A stretch of DNA of 64,000 nt, from the NCBI GenBank assembly GCA_028829895.1, contig CM054181.1, positions 43,330,759 through 43,394,758 of the forward strand. Direction: 5' to 3'. Source of the DNA: Sinotaia quadrata (taxonomy: Eukaryota; Mollusca; Gastropoda; Architaenioglossa; Viviparidae). Below, one piece after another: positions 23,520 to 35,000 of this stretch. The notes beneath the pieces were generated by a model. The model saw nothing but the letters and a program-made list of their open reading frames with translations. It made no database searches and was not told the origin of the DNA. The translations under genes were made by a program, and so were the position numbers. Every line of letters starts with the position of its first letter. Position 1 is the first letter of the stretch.

Positions 23520-23620
23520 TCTCGTGGTTCAAGGTGGTCCAGTGGTATAGGCGTTTTTGTCTGGAGTTTGAGTCTAGTCTTGCTCTTGAGTAACAAGCTA
23601 ATTTCGGTTGAAATATTTAA
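23520..23620 (+). mobile_element. tRNA-like SINE head
   Basis: TGGTCCAGTGG at 23535-23545 matches the tRNA A box, and GTTTGAGTC at 23566-23574 matches the B box (GWTCRANNC) at 8 of 9 positions with near-normal spacing. A body of about 45 bp leads straight into the (CTTT)n tract, the usual tail arrangement of animal SINEs. Target duplications were not identified. Confidence 0.55.
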
Positions 23621-23731
<111 letters not shown>

Positions 23732-23794
23732 AGTTTTCACACTTCTTTATTTGTTATAAACTTGATTATAAACATGTAATAGGGGTATTTAATT

Positions 23795-24025
23795 CATTTG
23801 CAAATGACTGTCACTAATTACAGGCTAACTTACCTGGATGTGACTGCCACTAATTATAGGCTAACTTAACTAGACGTGACTGCCACTAATTAAAGACTAA
23901 CATACCTGAATGTGACTGCCACTAATTAAAGGTTAACTTACCTGGATGTGAATGCCACTAATTAAAGACTAACATACCTGGATTTGACTGCCACTAATTA
24001 AAGGCTAACTTAACTGGACGTGAAT
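23795..24025. repeat. 36-bp tandem repeat, 6 copies
   Basis: The unit is ACTGCCACTAATTAAAGGCT plus AACTTACCTGGATGTG, with scattered substitutions. Confidence 0.92.
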
Positions 24026-24269
24026 GTCAGCAATGTGGAATGTTCAGTCCATTTGGACATCTCATCGATGCTGACTTAGAATTTAAGAGTTCTATCTCCA
24101 TAAATAATTCTTGTGTGAACTCCACATATAACTAAACTGTTAAACAATTCATAGCATGATCACATCGGACTAATGAGTGAGAAATAATTCATCTAGGGCA
24201 AAATAGTTTTGAAATATGAGTATTAACCTCCAAAGTTAGGGTTTCTCCAATAGAAATTAATACAGTAGC

Positions 24270-24535
24270 TTCACTAAATGTCGATTGCTTGCAATGCAGA
24301 GAAAGACTTGTACTGTGATAAAATGTCGATTGCTTGCAATGCATAAGACTTACACACTGGGATAAAGTTCATTTGCTATAAACCACAGAAGAATTTACAC
24401 TCTGATAAATGTTATTTGCTAAAAACCATAGAAAGACTTACACTATGATGAATGTCATTTGCTGCAAGCCATAGAAAGACTTTCACTATGAAAAATGTCG
24501 TTTGCTGCAAACCATATAAAGACTTAACACTATAT
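24270..24535. repeat. About 46-bp diverged tandem repeat, 6 copies
   Basis: Blocks AAATGTCGATTGCTTGCAAT and CCATAGAAAGACTTACACTA recur; the first two copies share GCTTGCAATGCA while later ones share GCTGCAAACCATA. Confidence 0.85.
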
Positions 24536-25455
24536 ACAGAGAAGAGAATTTGATGATTGTTTGTATTTTGTTTTACTAAAATACGGTTTCCAATGATAAT
24601 TGACATTACATCCTCAGCAAAAATACAGGCCAAAACTAAACAAAGCTTTGTGTTTACATTTCTACCTATCTATTGATGAATCATTAACACGTGTACTTAT
24701 TTAATACTTGTTGGGAACAGTTCTCTAGGGCTTGCAATGACCGATACTGCCCGATAGTCTTAGTTCTATACGGGCATTGCTGTAAACCTTTAGTGAATAC
24801 TTGCAACGTCAACACTGTCGACTTTATATTATACATTCTATTTTATATCACAGCCTGTAAACAGTCTAGTTTCTTGATTTTATTATATTTACTAATTTAA
24901 TTTTATATACAGCACGAATTCGAATTAGTGATATCATAAAATGAGTTTCATTAAACTAATTTATACCGTAACGTAGTCAGTAAAAGTAAACAGTCCACCT
25001 TAAATTAAATTTGTGATTTAAAATTAACCAATCAGAATGACTTGAATTTGTAATACCATACACAAATTAAAGTAAACAAATCAGAAGATTTTTGTGTGAT
25101 ATTCTAAAATAAATTAGTAATATCGCTTGAATTTGTGATGCCCAAATTGTATTTCTGATATTACAAAAATAAAAAACATGAATAAAAACCTTTAAAATTA
25201 CCCTCTGACGTGCATACTGTAAAATAACACTGACATGTGAACGTCATTTAATAAGTGTTATGACGTTTCCCTGACATTAGTGCTACCTGCACTGCGGTGA
25301 ATCAAAGAGATATTTACAAGTTCTGTTTTCACCTCTCCAATGCAGAATGGACTCGCCTTCGAGAAGATTCCTATACGTTTGTACCTGTGGGCTTGCCTAT
25401 ACAAGGCGAGATCTGGGACTGAGCAAAAGGGAGCGCGCTGCACGTGCAAGATATT
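24536..25455. other. Unique stretch
   Basis: AT-rich to 25200, then GC-richer from 25300. No exon is called. Confidence 0.4.
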
Positions 25456-25461
25456 TATAAA
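25456..25461 (+). promoter_or_regulatory. Possible TATA box
   Basis: TATAAA in the context ATATTTATAAAGAAG, at the edge of a GC-rich segment (25330-25560). It would place a start near 25487, about 60 bp before the ATG at 25547. Sequence alone cannot show that it is used. Confidence 0.28.
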
Positions 25462-25546
25462 GAAGACGAGTCAGCGGGTCTCGAAGTAACGCTGTCGACG
25501 GCAGTTATGCCCTAAGCAAGTACGCGTCTGAGCCCACCGTACTGCG

Positions 25547-25598
25547 ATGTCGGATTTACTGCTCTGCCTTATCAAGGCGCCAGGACAAAACACCCATT
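25547..25598 (+). CDS. Possible first coding exon
   Basis: ATG in GCGATGT context opens 17 codons (MSDLLLCLIKAPGQNTH) plus one base before a donor ATT|GTAAGC. The TATA-like element at 25456 and a local GC rise make a promoter/first-exon reading possible. The frame continues unspliced to 25780 with lower-quality sequence. No second exon was identified; the confidence is low. Confidence 0.22.
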
Positions 25599-26017
25599 GT
25601 AAGCTAACGACGAGAACGCAACGATCTTTCGCTTATGTCATAGACAATCATTTTTTTTCCTTTCTGAATTCAGGCTCGTCTTTTCCAGCAAAAAAAAAAA
25701 AGCTGTCTGATTGCTACCGACCGCTCCCCTACGCCCGCCGTTTCCGAAAGTCAAGCCGGAAAACCGAGTCAGGAAATTGAAAGCGCCAGCAAGTCAGCAA
25801 TAACAATACCTATCCGGGTGTTTTCTAGTCTTTGGAAAGTGTAATAGCGCTCTTTTCGCTTTACTCTGTTTTGCTACTCCTCTCCAGTATCTCTTTTTGT
25901 AATTTAAAAAAAATCCTTATAAACACTATACAATGACACTGAATTTCACGGACTGCTAAGTTAGAAATGAAATGTGCAACATTATAAACTTTGATACATT
26001 AAAGAGTATAGGTCAGT
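25599..26017. other. Spacer
   Basis: Nothing recognised. Confidence 0.45.
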
Positions 26018-26118
<101 letters not shown>

Positions 26119-26601
26119 TACACATAAACAGACAGACATATAGGTGGATAATAGGATACGTGGATGAAACAGAGAGAAAGCTGACTGAATGAACGAATAG
26201 AAAGCTAAGTGGATGAAAGGTGGTGGCAGCCAGTTCAGGAGGCTGTGCAGTTTAGAAGACAAATTCTCTCCCTAACTGGGCATTGTCGAATTTCTCAGTT
26301 TTAAAGCACTTAGACATTCTAGACTATGAAATGCTAAATATAATAATTCCGCACTATTATTGTTTACATTAACTAAAAATATAACTTGGCAATAATTAAT
26401 TTTCATGCGCCTGATATTTTCTCTTTGCCAATGTTAAAATGTAAAGGATGAAGAGTATGTCCAGTTTTTAGCCTGGACCGTGAATGAATGGTTATAATGA
26501 TTGGGCTGAACTCATCTGACACTCAGTAGCACATTAGCAAAGCACTGGAACCAAGCTCAAGTAAAAACTTATCAAACGAATTTATCGTCTACCTGCTACA
26601 G
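26119..26601. other. Spacer
   Basis: Unique sequence. The frame described in the next entry is already open from about 26529. Confidence 0.45.
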
Positions 26602-26750
26602 GAACTTGCTCTAAGTTTTGCACAGGTAGGGAGCAAGCGTGCACAGGTATGGTCGTGCCACCAAGCTGAGCGCGTACGTTTAGAGAAATGTAGGCACCGG
26701 CAGCCAAACCCAGATGGTGCACTAAAGTTGGTCTCGCCGTTTAATCACCT
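26602..26750 (+). CDS. Possible internal exon, unrecognised protein
   Basis: A 149-bp plus-strand candidate between TTTATCGTCTACCTGCTACAG and a consensus donor CACCT|GTAAGT at 26751. It has 49 codons from phase 0, then two bases. The peptide includes KRAQVWSCHQAERVRLEKCR and NPDGALKLVSPFNH. The next in-phase open segment begins at 26790 (peptide with HSAKKSGNENNAEGMWNITT), but that would leave an intron of only 39 bp, which is too short to be comfortable. The segment is GC-richer than its flanks. Not recognised. Confidence 0.33.
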
Positions 26751-27230
26751 GTAAGTTAAGTTTTGCTTCCAAAACTTTGCTTAAACTAGCACCCCACACT
26801 CAGCCAAGAAAAGTGGAAACGAAAACAACGCCGAGGGAATGTGGAACATCACTACACAAGTACAATATCTTGACAGTCCAGCTGCACCCAAGTGTCAGTT
26901 ACCTGGCAGAGGTCTCAGAACTAACTAATCAATGCGATGCGGCAATTTACCAATACATATTGTAGTTGTCTTATTTAGGCCTCTCTGGCAGGGCTGACTA
27001 AACTGTCATTTGAGCAGACACGTCGTGTTTTTTTTTCCCAGCAGGCGTTGGCACTGACATAAAGACTCGCATGCGGTTTAGATGTTTTGTTTATTTCGAA
27101 TAATTATTTTTTTCTAAAGCATGCTTCTTCTCTAAGATCTAAAATAAAATTGTGCAAGTTGTGGATGTTGTGTTCGTCAATGGGGACATTCGTCTGACTC
27201 TTACAAAACTAAATATATATATATAAAACC
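26751..27230. other. Spacer with an open plus-strand segment
   Basis: A plus frame (26790-26929) is open and has moderate codon bias in its first 20 codons; see the previous entry. The rest is AT-rich. Confidence 0.3.
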
Positions 27231-27720
27231 TGTATTACCACCACTACTACTACTTAAGTACAAATACTGCAACTGCTACTGTTACCATTATTATTATTGC
27301 CACAACCACCAGCACTACTATTACTGATGCGACTTCATTATTTACTACCACTACTTCTTCTCCCACTATTACGGCGTAGTTACTACTAATTCTATAATAC
27401 CAACATTATTACTAGTACTTAATTACTGTTATCATTATACCAACATTATTACTAAATACTAGTACTTAATTACTGTTATCATTATACCAACATTATTACT
27501 AAATACTAGTACTTAACTACTGTTACTAGTACTTTTCTTAACTATTAGTATTACTGGTAAACCTCTCCAACTTTTACAATTACTTCTACTGGTCGTACTT
27601 AACTTCTTTTCCTATATTATTACTACTAGTACTACAATTACCACAACAACTGCAACATTACTTATTAGCTACTGTTTTATTACTACCACCACTTATTACA
27701 ATATTGCTTGTGCCACCTCT
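27231..27720. repeat. Degenerate (ACT/TAT)n region with an internal tandem
   Basis: Imperfect trinucleotide repeats of ACT, ATT and ACC run for almost 500 bp. Inside, TACTAGTACTTAATTACTGT followed by TATCATTATACCAACATTAT is repeated three times at about 27390-27510. Confidence 0.8.
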
Positions 27721-27747
27721 ATTGCTTATTTACTTCCACTTCCTTCA

Positions 27748-28660
27748 TTAAAAAAATGTAAGAACTACTACTAGTAGTTTTAAAGTCAACTGGCTAAGTC
27801 TCATATCAACTCTTAAAAAAATGTAAGAACTACTACTAGTAGTCTTAAAGTCAACTGGCTAAGTCTCATATCAACTCTTAAAAAAATGTAAGAACTACTA
27901 CTAGTAGTCTTAAAGTCAACTGGCTAAGTCTCATATCAACTCTTAAAAAAATGTAAGAACTACTACTAGTAGTTTTAAAGTCAACTAGCTAAGTCTCATA
28001 TCAACTCTTAAAAAAATGTAAGAACTACTACTAGTAGTTTTAAAGTCAACTGGCTAAGTCTCACATCAACTCTTAAAAAAATGTAAGAACTACTACTAGT
28101 AGTTTTAAAGTCAACTGGCTAAGTCTCACATCAACTCTTAAAAAAATGTAAGAACTACTACTAGTAGTCTTAAAGTCAACTGGCTAAGTCTCACATCAAC
28201 TCTTAAAAAAATGTAAGAACTACTACTAGTAGTCTTAAAGTCAACTGGCTAAGTCTCATATAAACTCTTAAAAAAATGTAAGAACTACTACTAGTAGTCT
28301 TAAAGTCAACTGGCTAAGTCTCACATCAACTCTTTAAAAAATGTAAGAACTACTACTAGTAGTTTTAAAGTCAACCGGCTAAGTCTCACATCAACTCTTA
28401 AAAAAATGTAAGAACTACTACTAGTAGTTTTAAAGTCAACCGGCTAAGTCTCATATCAACTCTTAAAAAAATGTAAGAACTACTACTAGTAGTTTTAAAG
28501 TCAACCGGCTAAGTCTCATATCAACTCTTAAAAAAATGTAAGAACTACTACTAGTAGTTTTAAAGTCAACTGGCTAAGTCTCACATCAACTCTTTAAAAA
28601 ATGTAAGAACTACTACTAATAATTTTAAAGTCAACTGGCTAAGTCTCATATCAACTCTTA
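27748..28660. repeat. 65-bp minisatellite, 14 copies, palindromic core
   Basis: The unit is AAAAAAATGTAAGAACTACT then ACTAGTAGTTTTAAAGTCAA, CTGGCTAAGTCTCATATCAA and CTCTT. The core ACTACTAGTAGT is a perfect 12-bp palindrome. Copies differ at only a few positions (TTTT/TCTT, TGG/CGG, CATATC/CACATC), so the array is recent or homogenised. The last copy has lost the palindrome (ACTACTAATAATT). Confidence 0.96.
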
Positions 28661-28810
28661 ATTCCATCACAAGCTCGTCTTTGACTTTATCTCGTCAAAT
28701 ATTTTCTTCATCTTTGCATTTTAAAATCAGCATGTCACGCTTTCCATTATCTGACTTCTAGGTATCCATCTTAATCGCTGTGGTTCCAGTGTAAACTAGT
28801 GATATCAGGC
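28661..28810. other. Spacer
   Basis: Nothing recognised. Confidence 0.5.
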
Positions 28811-29018
28811 TGACGTCTTCGGATCATTAGAAAGGCACACACACAAACACAAAGGTCTTATCTGACGTCTTCGGATCATTAGAAAGGCACACACACAAAC
28901 ACAAAGGTCTTATCTGACGTCTTCGGATCATTAGAAAGGCACACACACAAACACAAAGGTCTTATCTGACGTCTTCGGATCATTAGAAAGGCACACACAC
29001 AAACACAAAGGTCTTACC
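28811..29018. repeat. 52-bp minisatellite, 4 copies
   Basis: The unit is TGACGTCTTCGGATCATTAG then AAAGGCACACACACAAACAC and AAAGGTCTTATC. The four copies are essentially identical. On the minus strand the junction reads GTCAG|ATAAGACC inside the array but CGTCAG|GTAAGACC at its right edge (29012-29025), where it has donor form. Confidence 0.95.
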
Positions 29019-29063
29019 TGACGCTGCACATGAAGGCGAGAGAGGGTTGAGGTTGAGATCCTG

Positions 29064-29131
29064 TCAGGTTGATTTCTTGGGATGGATGAAGCGTCCAGAA
29101 TAGATGGACCCTACACCGGCGTTCACGTCAC
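29064..29131 (-). CDS. Possible terminal exon
   Basis: Two bases and 21 codons then TGA on the minus strand: DVNAGVGSIYSGRFIHPKKS then T. Third positions are mostly C, G or T in codons typical of the other candidate exons. The only acceptor (AACCTAAG) is poor because the flanking sequence is purine-rich, and the same frame has a stop immediately before it. It could be the end of a gene or chance. Confidence 0.25.
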
Positions 29132-29384
29132 CTTAGGTTTCTTCGCCTTGTAGTTTTACACTCGTAAGATTCGGGTGGTGGGGGTGGGGTGGGGTGGTGG
29201 ATAAAGTCGCAAGGATATAATTCTCCGCATGCCAGTATATATTTATTGATTTTTGTTCATGTCTGACATTATGAATTATCTTAGCGTCCTTCATATGTTC
29301 TACTTCATTATTGTAATTTCCACTTGCATTGTTCATGTCTGACATGATGATGACGTAATGAATGAAAAGACGAAACTGTGACAT
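29132..29384. other. Spacer with GGT-rich patch
   Basis: GTGGTGGGGGTGGGGTGGGG at 29175-29194 is G-rich. Nothing else was seen. Confidence 0.45.
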
Positions 29385-29640
29385 AAGCTATCTTGTTTAT
29401 TTGTTTATTCATTCATTTGCTTGTGTATTCCTTTATTCATTTATTCGTTTGTTCCTTTGATTCTTTGTTTGTTCATATGTTTTTATTTATGTTATTTGAT
29501 TTATTTATTTGCTCGCTGGATTGTTTGTTTATTTGCTTACTTCCTTATTTGTTCCGGGAGTTTTGTTCGTTTATTTGCTTACTTTCTTATTTGTTCCGGG
29601 GGTTTTGTTTGTTCATTTGTTTAGTAATTATCTAAACTGA
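29385..29640. repeat. T-rich degenerate repeat
   Basis: TTTATTTGTTTATTCATTCA-type sequence with a near-duplicate of TTTGCTTACTTCCTTATTTG and TTCCGGGAGTTTTGTTCGTT at 29540-29610. Open frames here are by-products. Confidence 0.7.
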
Positions 29641-29689
29641 TTATCAATATGCTGCGCTAATGATTATTTCAAAAAATGAGTTTGTGTCA

Positions 29690-29785
29690 TCATACATTAA
29701 TACTATCAGAAAAGCACCACACATAACATTAACGTCATACATTAATACTATTAGAAAAGCACCACACATAACATTAACGTCAGTT
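29690..29785. repeat. 45-bp tandem duplication
   Basis: CATACATTAATACTATCAGA then AAAGCACCACACATAACATT AACGT occurs twice, with one substitution. Confidence 0.93.
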
Positions 29786-31118
29786 TTGTTTGTCAGCTTC
29801 TGACAAAGGTTAAATTGCTGCAGCAGACACCCATCACCATTACCACCTCCAACCATGCCAGTATCAACACAAGCAAGCACATAACTTTAGTGCCATGCTA
29901 TATGCACTTACTGGCATGTGAGTTAAGAATTGCAGGGTCTTTCTGCTTCTGGAGCAAATCTCCAAGCTTGTGAAATATGGCTCGCTAAAAATCAGGCTCC
30001 CTAATTTTCTGACTTGAAAATTCAGGAAGGAACATGTATGGAGGGGTGAAGACAGTGAGGGTGGATGGGGAGTAAGGAAAAACATTCTGCATCTTTCGTG
30101 TGGGCGGAAAGTCTTGTTCACAATCACTGCAAGCGGAGGCACTGTGGGATAAGTGAAGGTATACACCTCTTAGCAAAATGTCCTCTCACCTCTTGAAGTC
30201 TCACATATAGCACAAATCTTCTTATCACCTTTGCTGATCTAAGAGCAAATGTTGATTTTCTTTCCTAGTACTGTGACCAACTGTTTCAAAAATGTCCACC
30301 TTTTCGTGATTTTATTAAACATTATAAATAGGGATTCTTCATTTAAAATTTCTCTTCAATTTATAATCAATAAAATAATCAGTTATACTTTACCACTAAA
30401 TTAATTTTACTTATCTGTTAAAACTTATTTGTTATTGTTCTAAAGTATCAAAAAGTACAGCTAAAATTCCATCAATTAGGCCCAGAGTCCAGGTACTTCA
30501 TCTTCCTCCCCCCCCCCCCCGGTCTCAATTATATTTGTCACTAGCATGAGTTCTGTGGAGTCTAAGTTCTCTCCCATCTTGGAGCACAGGAACACGTGCA
30601 ATGAAACCCTATACTCAGTATTCTCTGAATTGGACTGAGTCCATTCAGTCAACAATAGCGAGTGTCAGCAATAAAATTGATACATTAAGACAAGAGGGAA
30701 GAAACCTGATAGGGCAGCTGATTAGGAAAACACTGGTCCTACAAATTTTCATGCAGAAAGCTAGTACCAGACCCTCAGTCTTCTGTTTCTCATGCATAGA
30801 AAACTGTGATAATTATTAAGATATACATGAAATTGCAGTCCTTTTTGCACTAAAGTATATGGATTAATGTTGATACATTCTTGTTTTACAAGCTAACTGG
30901 ATTTTATCATTCAGAATGGCTGGGACAATTGTCACTGCTCTGGTACTAATTCATATTTAAACTTGTAGAAAGTAATAGTTCTTGATTTTGCAGCAATATG
31001 TTATATGTGGTTATATATTATACCTAAATACGTTTAAGATGTATGGACATGAGTGAAATACCAACTATGTCTTTCATCTCATTTGTAAACTTTGAATGAA
31101 TAATGACACGTGCACTAG
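29786..31118. other. Unique stretch
   Basis: A C10 run lies at 30510-30521. Just after it, two overlapping plus frames (30546-30640 and 30601-30819) together look like a frameshifted coiled-coil (ESIQSTIASVSNKIDTLRQE), perhaps a retrotransposon ORF1 relic, but too short to assign. Confidence 0.35.
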
Positions 31119-31367
31119 TCACGTAGAATTGGGGTGGACTACTTTACTATCCCTCCCGATGAGCAAAGTATTATTGAGCATGTGAGAACAGGGATAACAG
31201 AAGCCTTACCTTGTGATCTGGACTACTTTTCACAGCTCTACGTGGACGAGTACTATTTTATCTCCCTGGTACCATCCATTGGAGATGTAAATTTAACTCC
31301 CTTGCATTGGACATTGGCTGATGCCATCTATTTTGTTCATCCGTCTGCAATGGACAAATGTTAATCA
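31119..31367 (+). CDS. Unrecognised 80-codon open frame
   Basis: A plus-strand frame from just after a stop at 31116-31118 to TAA, without an ATG before its last codons. The peptide is unusually protein-like: DYFTIPPDEQSIIEHVRTGI, then LPCDLDYFSQLYVDEYYF, ISLVPSIGDV and LHWTLADAIYFVHPSAM. It has no strong codon bias. A donor-like GAT|GTAAAT lies inside at 31286. It could be an exon, a retrocopy fragment or part of a transposon ORF; I do not recognise it and cannot choose. Confidence 0.3.
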
Positions 31368-31720
31368 AATGTAATTCAACTATAATTCAACTATAATTCA
31401 ACTTTAACTTAACATTTGAGTCAATGAAAACACTGTAAAACCTTGCATAGAAATAATTATCAAGATATATATATCACGGTTAATTAAATTCTTACCAAGA
31501 CATTTATCTATATTTGTAAACTATTAAATTTCCCTTTAGTTAACAATAATTTACTTTTTCCTTTGTCTCATAAATTGTCAATCTATGATGAAACTGACTC
31601 AACTAAATAGGTAAGGGGGAAATTGGGACTAGACTAAAAGATTAAATGAATGCTATATGTTCCTAGTATAGGCGTTTATAAACATACCTTATGTTGCTCA
31701 TCTTTTATCTGTAGAACAGA
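31368..31720. other. AT-rich spacer
   Basis: ATAATTCAACT is repeated three times at 31379-31406. Nothing else. Confidence 0.5.
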
Positions 31721-31724
31721 AGGC

Positions 31725-31782
<58 letters not shown>

Positions 31783-31831
31783 TGCGTGCGTGCGTATGTG
31801 TGTGTGTGTGTGCGTGCGTGTGTATGTGCGC

Positions 31832-31870
<39 letters not shown>

Positions 31871-31890
31871 TGTGTGCATGTATGTATATA
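31721..31890. repeat. Long interrupted (TG)n microsatellite
   Basis: About 170 bp of TG with GTGCG and TATG interruptions in the middle. It produces long CVCV and HTHT frames that are not genes. Confidence 0.97.
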
Positions 31891-32784
31891 TGTAGGCTGT
31901 GTGAAAGTGTGTATGCATACATACATGCATATAATTTTGTACATGTACGTAAAATCAAATACATATTTTAAAAATAGGGTCCTTTGCTACAAAATTAAAG
32001 GATTGTTAGATTGCTTTTTGCTATTCAAAATATTATTTTTGTTTACTTATGAAGGATTCAAATCAATGAAATTATGCTTTAAATTCCCATTCATCGATCT
32101 TTCAAAAACACGGTATGATTGATAAAAATACTTTTACATTATAGTCATTTTTATTTTATTTTTTTTAATTTATTATTATTGCATTTTGAGCAATTTGTCC
32201 CGTGTGATACGATTTTACAAATTTGACTATTAATTTCTGATTGCCAATAAATTTAAAAATTAACTCCCTTTTATTGAAAGAGAACTATGGGAAATAACTC
32301 TGTTAACAAAATTGCTAAAGTTGGGTTCTATCCCTTTATGATATATTACTTGTATTCTAGTGGCTGCTTAAATTAATTAGAAAATTAAACACAGTAGATG
32401 CAAAAATATGAAAACAGAAAATTAAAGCATATTAATTGGGCACACGATGCTTTCTGAACATATTTTATAGTTTAAAAAGAAATCTGACAGTCAGGCATAG
32501 AATATATTTATAGCCAAAATTTTGATTTCAAGTCAAAGGAATTTTCTTGCATACACTTAGAAATTATCTTATTTATAAATTGGATTGAGATTTTTATTGT
32601 ACAAACTAAATGTTATAAATTTCTCAGTTAGGCAAATATCACTTTTAGTTTTACTCTGTGTGTAGATAGTTTTTGTTTGTTGTGTGTGATTACAATTTTA
32701 TATATTAAGCAATCTATCAAGTCTTCTTTAGTAGTAACTGTAGTAGTACTAGTAGTGGTGGTGGTGGTGTAGATGCAGCACTAG
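31891..32784. other. AT-rich unique stretch
   Basis: Nothing recognised. A (GGT)-like patch lies at 32752-32769. Confidence 0.5.
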
Positions 32785-32794
32785 TATATATAAG
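32785..32794 (+). promoter_or_regulatory. Possible TATA element
   Basis: TATATATAAG about 25 bp before a GC-richer segment. A start near 32815-32820 would put the strong-context ATG at 32910 within a 90-base leader. Confidence 0.28.
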
Positions 32795-32909
32795 TGGACG
32801 ATGAATAGAATCTCTGGACAGTTAAAAGTCGGTCAGAGCAAGTTGCTGGCCGCTGCTTGTGCAAACTGGAAAGTCCACTCAGTCTCTCAAACTTTCGCTC
32901 TGACTACCC

Positions 32910-33032
32910 ATGGAACCGTGTCTTGGTGTCCTTTCCAGAGCAAATCTCTCTCGCTTGTCCCTCTGCAAGATCAGAAAACTTATAGAAGAAGACGCGAAAC
33001 CCACAACAAACTATCATAGATATACAGTGTAG
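32910..33032 (+). CDS. Possible small ORF, 40 aa
   Basis: ATG in excellent context (CCCATGG) opens 40 codons to TAG: MEPCLGVLSRANLSRLSLCK then a basic/acidic IRKLIEEDAK tail. It overlaps a 72-codon frame from the ATG at 32801, which lies only 7 bases after the TATA-like element and so would be upstream of the expected start site. No homology is recognised. It may be a small gene, a first exon or chance. Confidence 0.22.
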   Translation: MEPCLGVLSRANLSRLSLCKIRKLIEEDAKPTTNYHRYTV

Positions 33033-33108
33033 CACCTATGCACTTAATAATTATTTCTATTTACTGGGACTTAAGGCTGATAGTTGGGGTGGATAATTTA
33101 AGTTATGT

Positions 33109-33382
33109 AAATGGACTTAGTTCGTAGCTGAAGCATAGTTTTGTAGAAAACTAAGAATACAGTGTAGATGTTAGTTGTAAATGGACTTGGGTCGTAGCTG
33201 AAGCATAGTTTTGTAGAAAACTAAGGATATAGTGTAGATGTTAGTTGTAAATGGACTTGGGTCGTAGCTGAAGCATAGTTTTGTAGAAAACTAAGAATAC
33301 AGTGTAGATGTTAGTTGTAAATGGACTTGGGTCGTAGCTGAAGCATAGTTTTGTAGAAAACTAAGGATATAGTGTAGAAGTT
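33109..33382. repeat. 70-bp repeat, 4 copies in an alternating pattern
   Basis: The unit cont. AAATGGACTTGGGTCGTAGC, TGAAGCATAGTTTTGTAGAA and AACTAAGAATACAGTGTAGA. Copies 1 and 3 carry AAGAATAC and copies 2 and 4 carry AAGGATAT, so the effective period is 140 bp. Confidence 0.94.
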
Positions 33383-33786
<404 letters not shown>

Positions 33787-34689
33787 CGAGGGATGGGGAA
33801 AGTACGTTGAACATTTCTATTCAATCCAAAAGCTATTGAGGAAAGCTTAGGTTTGTAGAATCTTCAGTCCGGGGTCCGGGTTAAAGAAAATAAAATTATA
33901 CAGTAATAATTTCATTCTCCTGTATTCAATGCACACGCGCGCGCACACACTGACATGAATTTGCATTGTGAAAACTATGGGAGGTAATTGTTTTCTCGAA
34001 AGTGAAAACATATATAATTAGTTGCTTCCCTTAAAGTATTGCACACATAGTTGTACAGTACTTCGTCTCTAACTGGGCTCGCTCGCTATAACTGAACTGT
34101 TGTCTGATAAGGAGCATGTATGTGGTGATGGAGTATGATTGGGGATGGTAGACGGGTACAAAATAATACACTATCATGAAATGATGAAGAGGGTCTTTGA
34201 TTTGATAGATGTTACTGCCGAACTTTACTAATGAGAAGCCATGCCCTGAAAGTCAATGCTCTTCATAATGAATTTCCTGGTATGTTCTTAGCACGACATT
34301 AGTAACGGGTTGTTTTTTTATGGCCCGAATTAAAAGAGTTGGGACAACCGTTTGTGAAATCATCTAGCGATGAAAGAGAATAGTAAAGTGAAAATAAAAT
34401 CACTTGAGTTACAGATTAATGTTCTCATATAGGTTGTGTCCCTTACTCATCATAATATGTAAGAACAGTATAATATTGTGTATTACTGGTTGACTAAAGG
34501 TACTTATAGTTCTTATGAATTAACCAAATTTGGGACACTGAACAAAATCCAAACAATCAATTTAACTGGTTAATGATATGACAATATTAAACGAAGAGCA
34601 ATTTACAATACTAGAATAATAAATAAAATAAAATTCATTCTAATGTACTTGTTTTCAGTTTTACTAGTCAAAGATTTATGCATTGAAAG

Positions 34690-34692
<3 letters not shown>
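33787..34692. other. Unique stretch
   Basis: Short (GC)/(AC) alternation CACACGCGCGCGCACACAC at 33931-33949. Nothing else. Confidence 0.45.
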
Positions 34693-34734
<42 letters not shown>

Positions 34735-34850
34735 CTGTGCACGATTCAATGCGTCACATCCGCCGCTTGCGTGTCGTTGTGTAATTAGCCAAAGTACAGC
34801 CTGTGGCCAAGATCTGGCCCGCATGACAACCGGCAAGGACAGAAAGTGCT
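34693..34850 (-). mobile_element. (CA)20 with possible SINE remnant
   Basis: A CA tract (34693-34733) is followed on the plus strand by about 110 bp of GC-rich sequence (34734-34850). On the minus strand this reads as a GC-rich body with TTTGGCTAATTA and GCATTGAATCG, weak matches to A and B boxes, leading into a (TG)n tail. This is the same body-then-TG layout as at 52180-52270. The assignment is tentative. Confidence 0.28.
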
Positions 34851-35000
34851 AGATAAATTTGAATCGTGTTTCCTTTTTAACTATTGTAATGGAAATTCTT
34901 TACTTCTTTGAGTGCTGCCTGTGGATTTTGTTTTATTTTTTTTTTTTTTATGACTACTTTCCTTATGTGACACTAACGCCACCCTACTTATTGGTTACGA
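34851..35000. other. Spacer
   Basis: Nothing recognised. Confidence 0.5.

Noticed and set aside
30546..30819. Retrotransposon ORF1
   Set aside because: Two short overlapping frames with a coiled-coil look, but no zinc knuckle, RRM or reverse transcriptase nearby; too little to name.
31650..32122. CVCVCV and HTHTHT frames over TG/CA tracts here and at 6561, 15931, 38647 and 49175
   Set aside because: They are direct translations of dinucleotide microsatellites.
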